DNA of 64,000 nt from Leeia speluncae. Its GTDB lineage: Bacteria > Pseudomonadota > Gammaproteobacteria > Burkholderiales > Leeiaceae. The stretch is taken from positions 124,001 to 188,000 of the forward strand of contig NZ_JAJBZT010000004.1 of assembly GCF_020564625.1 (NCBI RefSeq). Direction: 5' to 3'. Shown here one piece after another: positions 57,865-64,000 of the stretch. Each line of letters opens with the position of its first letter. Within the stretch, counting starts at the first letter, position 1. Both the position numbers and the translations under genes were made by a program. Under the pieces are notes generated by a model, which saw nothing but the letters and a program-made list of their open reading frames with translations, searched no databases and was not told the origin of the DNA.

Positions 57865-58560
57865 TTAAAAATGTCCGGTGAACTGATAGCGACTACCTGG
57901 ATGCCAGAGGTTGGCAACCGAGGCGACCTCTCCTTGAGAGAAGGTCCGGCGATGCAGCATCAAACAAGGCTCCCCAGACTCCATTTTTAGTGCGCTACGC
58001 GTGCCACTATCCGGGCTTCTCGCTTCAATGCGGTATTCCACTTTTTGCAAGGGTGCAACATGCACTAAATATTCGTTTGGTGTCGTTTGTGTGAAGTCTT
58101 GTGCTGCATAGTCTGGTGCGACTTTGGGGTTCACCCAACGTTCTTCTAACTGAATCGGGGTACCGTTTTCTAAATGTAGTAGTACAGAATGAAACACCGG
58201 TTGCTTGGCTTTCATTTGCATTTCGCGAGCCAATGATTCATCGAGTACCACTGCATCTAATTTAAGGACAACCGCAGAATGCTGGTGCCCTCGCGCTGTG
58301 ATTTCTTCTGCAATGCTTTTGATTTCCACCAGCGTGGATTGGTACTTTGGCTGTGCAACAAAAGTACCCGCCCCCTTTACCCGAATAAGTACTTGATCAG
58401 CAGTGAGTTCACGAATAGCCCGGTTAACCGTCATCCTCGCTACACTGAACTGCTTGGCAAGTTCATTTTCAGACGGTACCAAATCACCTTCTCTCCACTC
58501 GCCAGAGGCAACACGGCTAAGAATAAAGTCTTTGATATTTTGGTACGCTGGTGTAGTCAT
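57865..58560 (-). CDS. hutC: GntR family histidine-utilisation repressor
   Basis: A 231-residue HutC. The N-terminal GntR winged helix has DLVPSENELAKQFSVARMTVNRAIRELTADQVLIRVKGAGTFV. The UTRA ligand-binding domain follows (KSIAEEITARGHQHSAVVL, PVFHSVLLHLENGTPIQLEERWVNP). HutC represses hut genes and is released by urocanate. The GTG at 58569 overlaps the hutH stop by four bases and is a possible alternative start. It lies second in the operon it controls, so it is autoregulated. Confidence 0.96.
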   Translation of the reverse strand: MTTPAYQNIKDFILSRVASGEWREGDLVPSENELAKQFSVARMTVNRAIRELTADQVLIRVKGAGTFVAQPKYQSTLVEIKSIAEEITARGHQHSAVVLKLDAVVLDESLAREMQMKAKQPVFHSVLLHLENGTPIQLEERWVNPKVAPDYAAQDFTQTTPNEYLVHVAPLQKVEYRIEARSPDSGTRSALKMESGEPCLMLHRRTFSQGEVASVANLWHPGSRYQFTGHF

Positions 58561-58565
58561 TGTTA

Positions 58566-60095
58566 TCACTTTTCAGAAATAAAACGGAATGGGCTATTCG
58601 CCGAGATGGCCGCCTTTTGCACCAAGTTCGTCATTACTTCAATGTCGGGTGCAAAATAACGGTCAATATCGTAGTGCGGCACATTATCACGTATCAACTT
58701 CATTACTGTCTGTAGTGCTGGGCTAGTTTGATGCGGTTCGTGCATATCTACACCTTGCGCCGCAGCCAGTAATTCAATCGCCAGAATGGTTGCTGTGTTG
58801 TAAGCCATGTCACCTAATTTGCGCGCAGCAAAGGTGGCCATAGATACATGGTCTTCTTGGTTGGCCGACGTTGGTAATGAATCTACCGAGCCTGGATGTG
58901 CTAGCGTTTTGTTTTCTGATGCAAGTGCTGCAGCAGTCACGTGTGCAATCATGAAACCAGAGTTCACGCCGCCATCTTTCACTAAGAATGGTGGCAAGCC
59001 TGATAAAGTGGCATCAATTAATAGTGCAATACGGCGCTCGGATAACGCACCAATTTCAGCTGCCGCCAATGCAAGGTTGTCTGCGGCAAACGCCACTGGT
59101 TCTGCATGGAAGTTACCGCCAGATAATACTTCTAACGTATCAGGGAAAATCAGTGGGTTATCAGAAACGGCATTGGCTTCAGTTAGTAAAATAGAAGCCG
59201 CATGACGGATTTGATCTAAACATGCACCCATTACTTGTGGCTGACAACGCAAAGAATACGGGTCTTGCACTTTGCTGCACTCGCGATGTGATTGGTTAAT
59301 ATCCGAACCATCTAGCAATGCGCGGTAGGCTGCAGCCGCTTCAATTTGACCTTGCTGACCACGCAATTCATGAATGCGATGATCAAATGGCTTTACTGAG
59401 CCGGCTGCCGCATCGACTGACAATGCACCAGACACCAACGCAGTGTTGTATAGGTCTTCAATATCAAAAAGATGTTTTACAGCGAGAGCAGTAGAAGCCT
59501 GTGTACCATTTAGCAAGGCAAGGCCTTCTTTCGCCGCCAATGTCATTGGGGCTAGGCCAACATGCGCTAGACCTTCGGTGGCTGGCGCACGTCTGCCTTC
59601 AATAAATACCTCACCAACGCCAAGCAGAACGGCTGCCATGTGTGCTAGCGGTGCTAAGTCGCCAGAAGCGCCAACAGACCCTTTCACAGGAATCAGTGGC
59701 AATACATCCGCGTTAAATAGCTTGATTAGGTTTTCAATCACGCACAGGCGAATACCGGAGTGACCACGGCCCATGCTAGATAACTTCATGACCATCAATA
59801 AGCGAACAACCGGCGCAGACATTGGCTCACCCACACCCACCGCATGCGAAAGCACCAAGTTCTTTTGAAGCAACTCTAGTTGATCATTTGGGATGTGTGT
59901 ACTTGCTAAGCGACCAAAGCCAGTGTTAATGCCGTAGGCTGGTGCGCCTTTTTCAACAATTGCCTCAACTGCTTTTGCGCCTTTGTTGATAATCGCTACT
60001 GCATTTGGGTCTAAATGTAACTGTACATGTTGTCTTGCAATTACGCGCAAGTCCGCCAAGCTAAGTTTGCCAGGGGTAAGTGTTAGGGTAGTCAT
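58566..60095 (-). CDS. hutH: Histidine ammonia-lyase
   Basis: A 509-residue lyase. The MIO prosthetic group forms from Ala-Ser-Gly in [17 protein letters not shown]. Other motifs are [37 protein letters not shown] and [15 protein letters not shown]. It deaminates histidine to urocanate. The frame is open to 60332, but ATG 60095 has AGGAG seven bases upstream and gives the family N-terminus ([16 protein letters not shown]). It heads the seven-gene operon hutH-C-U-D-I-F-G. Confidence 0.98.
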   Translation of the reverse strand: MTTLTLTPGKLSLADLRVIARQHVQLHLDPNAVAIINKGAKAVEAIVEKGAPAYGINTGFGRLASTHIPNDQLELLQKNLVLSHAVGVGEPMSAPVVRLLMVMKLSSMGRGHSGIRLCVIENLIKLFNADVLPLIPVKGSVGASGDLAPLAHMAAVLLGVGEVFIEGRRAPATEGLAHVGLAPMTLAAKEGLALLNGTQASTALAVKHLFDIEDLYNTALVSGALSVDAAAGSVKPFDHRIHELRGQQGQIEAAAAYRALLDGSDINQSHRECSKVQDPYSLRCQPQVMGACLDQIRHAASILLTEANAVSDNPLIFPDTLEVLSGGNFHAEPVAFAADNLALAAAEIGALSERRIALLIDATLSGLPPFLVKDGGVNSGFMIAHVTAAALASENKTLAHPGSVDSLPTSANQEDHVSMATFAARKLGDMAYNTATILAIELLAAAQGVDMHEPHQTSPALQTVMKLIRDNVPHYDIDRYFAPDIEVMTNLVQKAAISANSPFRFISEK

Positions 60096-60104
60096 TGGCA
60101 TCTC

Positions 60105-60155
60105 CTGTCTATACAACTTGAGTGCAGTATAGGAGGAAAATCTTGTATAGACAAG
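60105..60155 (-). promoter_or_regulatory. hutH promoter with two HutC operators
   Basis: On the minus strand TTGTCT (60154-60149) and TATACT (60131-60126) are 17 bp apart. Operator 1, CTTGTATAGACAAG (60142-60155), covers the -35 box. Operator 2, CTGTCTATACAA (60105-60116), lies in the leader up to the ribosome site. Both share the TTGTATAGACA half-site arrangement expected for HutC-type GntR repressors. Confidence 0.82.
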
Positions 60156-60242
60156 TTGATTTTTTAATTTTTTTATCCGTAGAAGTACGAGGCTCAAATG
60201 CAGCATTGCATAGACCGTGTTATTCAATGCAATGCATGCCCG

Positions 60243-60248
60243 TATAAT
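60243..60248 (+). promoter_or_regulatory. -10 box of the mutY promoter
   Basis: A perfect TATAAT, with a weak TTATTC 17 bp upstream (60220-60225). Transcription would begin near 60255, downstream of the ATGs in the longest frame, which supports the TTG start of mutY. Confidence 0.5.
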
Positions 60249-60296
60249 ATGGCCTACATTAAAAACACACTCCCTCATTTGAAAGGGGATACCGCA

Positions 60297-61328
60297 TTGG
60301 AACGCTTTTTTCAGCAGATTGTAGAATGGCAACTAGCCAACGGACGTAAGGGGTTGCCATGGCAGGAAACAGCAGACCCATACCGCATTTGGTTGTCTGA
60401 AATCATGCTGCAGCAGACCCAAGTCAGTAGCGTGATCGCTTATTACCAGAAGTTCTTGCAAACCTTTCCTACGGTCTACGCACTTGCTAATGCCTCTATT
60501 GATGAGGTACTCGCACACTGGAGTGGACTTGGTTACTACGCAAGAGCACGAAACCTGCACAAGGCGGCTCAAATGGTCGTCGACACGTTTGACGGTAAGT
60601 TTCCATCTGATCCCAATCTATTAGCTAGTTTGCCAGGGGTCGGGCAATCTACCGCCAATGCGATCGCTGCTTTTTCTTACGGTGTTACCGTGCCGATATT
60701 AGATGGCAACGTCAAACGATTAATGATCCGTTACTTAGGGCTGCAAGAGTCTGTCGGCGGTACTGCGCAAGAGAAAAAACTTTGGCCAATTGCGATTAAT
60801 CAGGTGCCTGCAGACGCTACTCATCGCGAGATGATTGCCTACACGCAAGGTGTCATGGATATGGGTAACTTGGTCTGTAAACGGACAAAACCACAATGTC
60901 AGGTTTGCCCTGTTGCCGCAAGTTGCCAGGCATATCATGCGAATCAACAAGATGAACTACCGCTGCCAAAGCCGAAAAAAACGGTGCAGACTAAGCGTGC
61001 CTACCTATGCATATATCAAAACAAAGATCAGATATGGTTAGAGAAAAGGCCTGATTCAGGTATCTGGGGTGGTTTATGGTCTTTCCCTGAAGAAGTGGAC
61101 GTCATTGAGGCGTCAATTAATCTGCCGGTTTTCACCCATGTGTTTACACACTTTAAACTAGAAATTTCACCGCTTTTAATTACTAATATGCCGCCAAAAA
61201 ACACAGAGAATGGCAATTGGTTTTTGCTAGAAGATGCCTTGACGCAAGGTGTGCCACAACCGGTGAGAAGAATAATTGAGACGATCGCCGCAATGCAGCA
61301 AGATTATCGTTTACAATCACAAAATTAG
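60297..61328 (+). CDS. mutY: Adenine DNA glycosylase
   Basis: A 343-residue MutY. The family start [22 protein letters not shown] is followed by the catalytic helix region [20 protein letters not shown] (Glu) and the helix-hairpin-helix [18 protein letters not shown] with [10 protein letters not shown] (Asp). The 4Fe-4S motif C-x6-C-x2-C-x5-C is in [18 protein letters not shown], and a C-terminal MutT-like domain follows. MutY removes A opposite 8-oxoG. Longer in-frame ATGs exist (60198, 60249), but TTG 60297 has AAGGGG eight bases upstream, matches the family N-terminus and lies after the promoter. Confidence 0.93.
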   Translation: MERFFQQIVEWQLANGRKGLPWQETADPYRIWLSEIMLQQTQVSSVIAYYQKFLQTFPTVYALANASIDEVLAHWSGLGYYARARNLHKAAQMVVDTFDGKFPSDPNLLASLPGVGQSTANAIAAFSYGVTVPILDGNVKRLMIRYLGLQESVGGTAQEKKLWPIAINQVPADATHREMIAYTQGVMDMGNLVCKRTKPQCQVCPVAASCQAYHANQQDELPLPKPKKTVQTKRAYLCIYQNKDQIWLEKRPDSGIWGGLWSFPEEVDVIEASINLPVFTHVFTHFKLEISPLLITNMPPKNTENGNWFLLEDALTQGVPQPVRRIIETIAAMQQDYRLQSQN

Positions 61329-61390
61329 AGAAAATCACCAGTAAAATTGCTGGTGCTGTACGCCAAGAATTTGATGACGGAGAATCGTTT

Positions 61391-62626
61391 ATGCCAGTAA
61401 ATCTGCCCCCTCTATCCGCTAACGACTTGCTACCAATTGCAGGCGTAGAGCTCGGTTGGGCCGAAGCAGGAATCAAGAAACCAAATCGCAAAGATGTATT
61501 AGTGATGCGATTGGCAGAGGGAACTGCTGTTGCTGGTGTATTTACCGAAAATCGTTTTTGCGCAGCGCCAGTCACACTGAGTAAACAACACTTAGCTTCT
61601 GCTCCTATTCGTGCTTTGGTGGTGAATACTGGCTGCGCAAATGCGGGAACCGGTGAAGAGGGGCTCAATAATGCCCAAAAAACTTGTGCAGCAGTCGCAT
61701 CCGAGTTGGGCTTGAGCGCAGATAACGTGTTGCCCTTTTCTACCGGTGTGATCTTAGAGCAATTGCCAATGGACAGATTGCTTGCCGGCATCCCTTCTGC
61801 TGTTGCCAATCTAAAAGAAGCGAATTGGTACGATGCAGCTTTCGCCATCATGACTACTGACATTGCACCTAAAGCAATGTCTCGCCAAGTGACGATTGCA
61901 GGTAAAACCATTTCTATTACTGGTATTGCTAAAGGCGCAGGCATGATTCAGCCAAATATGGCTACCATGCTTGGCTACTTGGCAACAGATGCCGCTATCG
62001 AGCAAAGCGTGTTGGCTGGTTTAACAAAGCGCTTGGCAGATGAATCATTTAACTGCATTACCGTAGATGGCGATACCTCAACGAATGATTCCTTTATTGT
62101 GATGGCGACAGGTAAAGCTGGCAATGCCCCACTTGTTGCAGGCGAAGACTTAGATGTGCTTTATGCCGCGTTAAAAGAAGTCGCTCAATACTTGGCTAAA
62201 GCGATTGTCAGAGATGGTGAGGGCGCTACCAAATTTATGACGATTCAAGTTAATGGCGGTAAAACGCATGACGAATGTAAAGCGGTTGGTTACGCGATTG
62301 GTAACTCTCCACTCGTAAAAACCGCTTTCTTTGCCTCAGACCCTAACTTGGGTCGTATTTTGGCTGCCGTTGGATATGCGCCGCGCCAATGTGACTCCCT
62401 AAAAGATCTTGATACCAACACAATCCGTGTGTATTTAGGCGATGTATTGGTGGCAGAGCATGGTGGGCGTGCGGCTTCTTATGTAGAAGAAGCTGGCCAG
62501 AAAGTGATGAATGAAGCAGAAATTACCATTCGCATTGAATTAGGCCGTGGTGATGTAAATGCAACCGTTTGGGCTTGTGACTTTAGCTACGATTACGTGA
62601 AGATTAACGCAGACTATCGGAGCTAA
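61391..62626 (+). CDS. argJ: Bifunctional ornithine acetyltransferase / N-acetylglutamate synthase
   Basis: A 411-residue ArgJ. The autocleavage site is in [16 protein letters not shown] (Ala-Thr, with Thr as nucleophile). Other motifs are [40 protein letters not shown] and [14 protein letters not shown]. It transfers the acetyl group from acetylornithine to glutamate in cyclic arginine synthesis. Whether it also uses acetyl-CoA (bifunctional) cannot be decided by eye. It lies 62 bp after mutY and 2 bp before the DUF815 gene. Confidence 0.97.
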   Translation: MPVNLPPLSANDLLPIAGVELGWAEAGIKKPNRKDVLVMRLAEGTAVAGVFTENRFCAAPVTLSKQHLASAPIRALVVNTGCANAGTGEEGLNNAQKTCAAVASELGLSADNVLPFSTGVILEQLPMDRLLAGIPSAVANLKEANWYDAAFAIMTTDIAPKAMSRQVTIAGKTISITGIAKGAGMIQPNMATMLGYLATDAAIEQSVLAGLTKRLADESFNCITVDGDTSTNDSFIVMATGKAGNAPLVAGEDLDVLYAALKEVAQYLAKAIVRDGEGATKFMTIQVNGGKTHDECKAVGYAIGNSPLVKTAFFASDPNLGRILAAVGYAPRQCDSLKDLDTNTIRVYLGDVLVAEHGGRAASYVEEAGQKVMNEAEITIRIELGRGDVNATVWACDFSYDYVKINADYRS

Positions 62627-62628
62627 GC

Positions 62629-63492
62629 GTGAACGAGAACCTGATGCAAGATCTACTGACACAGTTAACACGTATTGCCGATGCGTTGGCGCCGGCTTCG
62701 CTTCCTGCCACAGACTGGTCGGCGACTGCCTATCGCTGGCGAAAGAAAGCAGGGCAGGGCTATTTAGAGTCAGTTCTGCATCCGCATCAGGTACGTTTAG
62801 ATTCACTCAAAAATATTGAGCCGCAAAAAATCCAAGTGCTCGCCAATACGCAGCAGTTTGTATCTGGAAAACCTGCAAACAATGTCTTGCTGACTGGTGG
62901 CCGTGGTACAGGCAAAAGCTCGCTGATTAAAGCCATGCTGCACGAGTTTTCAGCGCACCATCTTCGGCTGGTGGAAATAGACCGAACGGACTTAGTCGAT
63001 TTACCCGATGTGATTGAAACGCTATACGGTCGCCCTGAACGCTTTATTGTGTTCTGTGATGATCTATCCTTTGACGAGGGAGATGATAGCTACAAGGCAT
63101 TGAAGAGCGCACTAGATGGCACAATATCCGCCCCGGGTGAGAATGTGGTTATTTATGCGACGAGTAATCGACGTCATCTCTTGCCAGAGTACTTTGAAGA
63201 GAATGCTGCGGGGCGTAAGGTCGGGGAAGAGATTCATCCTGCTGAAGCCGTAGATGACAAAATTGCATTGTCCGAACGTTTTGGTCTTTGGCTGTCTTTC
63301 TATCCGTTTAGCCAGCAAGAATACCTTGCTGCCGTTTCTGGTTGGTTAACTGGTTACGGCATTCTACTTACACCGGAAAATGAGCGCTTGGCTCTACAGT
63401 GGGCGCAAGCACGTGGAGGGCGAAGTGGCCGAATTGCTTGGCAATTTGCCCGAGACCTCGCTGGTAAGCATGCAATGGAAACAAACTCATGA
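62629..63492 (+). CDS. DUF815 ATP-binding (AAA-like) protein
   Basis: A 287-residue P-loop protein of the DUF815 family. The Walker A is VLLTGGRGTGKSSLIKAML and a Walker B-like segment is FIVFCDDLSFDEGDDSYKAL. The family block ISAPGENVVIYATSNRRHLLPEYF and a C-terminal helical lid (LSFYPFSQQEYLAAVSGWL) follow. The function is unknown. The start is GTG 62629, with GGAG about eight bases upstream. It sits between argJ (2 bp) and a Nudix gene (ATGA overlap), the cluster seen in many betaproteobacteria. Confidence 0.93.
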   Translation: MNENLMQDLLTQLTRIADALAPASLPATDWSATAYRWRKKAGQGYLESVLHPHQVRLDSLKNIEPQKIQVLANTQQFVSGKPANNVLLTGGRGTGKSSLIKAMLHEFSAHHLRLVEIDRTDLVDLPDVIETLYGRPERFIVFCDDLSFDEGDDSYKALKSALDGTISAPGENVVIYATSNRRHLLPEYFEENAAGRKVGEEIHPAEAVDDKIALSERFGLWLSFYPFSQQEYLAAVSGWLTGYGILLTPENERLALQWAQARGGRSGRIAWQFARDLAGKHAMETNS

Positions 63493-64000
63493 CTAAACGC
63501 TTTGTGCATGTTGCCGCTGGTGTTTTAATTCGTCCAAATGGAGAGTTTCTACTAGCCAGCCGTCCAGAGGGAAAACCCATGGCTGGTTACTGGGAGTTTC
63601 CAGGGGGGAAAATAGAAGCCGGCGAGACGCCAGAGCATGCACTTGTTCGTGAGTTACAAGAAGAACTGGGTATCGAGGTTAAAACCGCTTATCCATGGGT
63701 GGTTCAGTCATTTGATTACACCCATGCCAAGGTTAGACTGCATTTCTTCCGGATCACAGAGTGGGAGGGTGAAGTTGAGTCTAAAGAGTCTCAGCATTTT
63801 GCGTGGCAACACGTAAACGAAGTAACCGTTTCACCTGTCCTCCCTGCCAATCAAGATATTCTTCGTTGGCTCGGTCTTCCTGAACGGATCCAGGTGAAGA
63901 AAGAGGTGTTGATTCCTAATGCTCAGGGCGATCTAATCCACCTAACATCGGTGTTCGCTAAGCTATCTCATGCTTCTAATGTGCAGGCGATCAAAGATAA
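63489..64000 (+). CDS. mutT: Nudix (MutT-type) hydrolase, 3' end beyond the window
   Basis: The frame is open from ATG 63489 to the right edge (170 complete codons). Residues ~1-130 are a MutT-like domain: VHVAAGVLIRPNGEFLLASRP, MAGYWEFPGGKIEAGETPE and the Nudix box GKIEAGETPEHALVRELQEELGI with all acidic residues. The open frame continues at least 40 residues past the usual end of MutT (IQVKKEVLIPNAQ...). It may thus be a longer fusion, such as the known Nudix-ThiE-like type, but the part seen does not decide this. Its start overlaps the DUF815 stop by four bases. Confidence 0.9.
   Translation, partial: MTKRFVHVAAGVLIRPNGEFLLASRPEGKPMAGYWEFPGGKIEAGETPEHALVRELQEELGIEVKTAYPWVVQSFDYTHAKVRLHFFRITEWEGEVESKESQHFAWQHVNEVTVSPVLPANQDILRWLGLPERIQVKKEVLIPNAQGDLIHLTSVFAKLSHASNVQAIKD

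Noticed and set aside
61336-61355. CACCAG/CTGGTG hairpin after mutY as a terminator
   Set aside because: The stem is only 6 bp with an 8-nt loop and no T-run follows.

Overview
The window is chromosomal DNA of a Gram-negative bacterium, most likely a betaproteobacterium of the order Neisseriales. This rests on protein flavour, moderate GC content and the gene order rpsB-tsf-pyrH-frr-uppS-cdsA-dxr-rseP-bamA-skp-lpxD-fabZ-lpxA-lpxB-rnhB. No ribosomal RNA, tRNA, insertion sequence, prophage or CRISPR array was seen. The organism has an LPS outer membrane (lpx, gmhA, bamA), flagellar motility (motAB), c-di-GMP signalling (a GEMM-I riboswitch), the MEP isoprenoid route (dxr, ispF) and a complete histidine-degradation operon.

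Layout. 1-13.5 kb: the start of astE; a cNMP/CBS/nucleotidyltransferase-like protein; a cytochrome b561-YceI-YceI group; an unrecognised 540-residue protein followed by rmuC; a DedA membrane protein; an alanine-racemase-like protein that has lost its catalytic residues; a small secreted protein; a MocR regulator divergent from a PhzF-like/EamA pair. 13.6-16.2 kb: threonine aldolase, gmhA and a GlxR-type reductase. 16.4-31 kb: the translation/lipid/envelope cluster from rpsB to rnhB, mostly tightly packed. 31-36 kb: motA-motB, a membrane-linked methyltransferase, an HDOD protein and a SpoU-type RNA methyltransferase, ending at a bidirectional terminator against guaB. 37.7-41.7 kb: a small tyrosine phosphatase, a CheY-like receiver, ispF, then a c-di-GMP riboswitch leading a DUF1631 protein.

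41.7-47.1 kb is the most unusual part. DAHP synthase (aroG) is fused in frame to an N-terminal XRE-type helix-turn-helix domain. Two near-identical inverted repeats (TTACC-N5-GGTAA) lie just upstream of it, suggesting that an enzyme of aromatic biosynthesis carries its own operator-binding domain. Next come hemN, with a well-placed FNR/ANR promoter, and a 1.2-kb protein-poor gap. The gap holds a probable minus-strand small RNA (terminator plus FNR-like box) and a long structured leader of the aromatic aminotransferase gene.

47-64 kb: an AsmA-family protein, MarR and LysR regulators, a TSUP transporter, then the hut operon hutH-hutC-hutU-hutD-hutI-hutF-hutG on the minus strand, with two HutC-type operators overlapping the hutH promoter. 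This is the five-enzyme route through formylglutamate. The window ends with mutY, argJ, a DUF815 ATPase and a truncated Nudix gene.

Most genes are recognisable housekeeping genes. Where a start codon was moved from the longest open frame, the reason is given in the entry.
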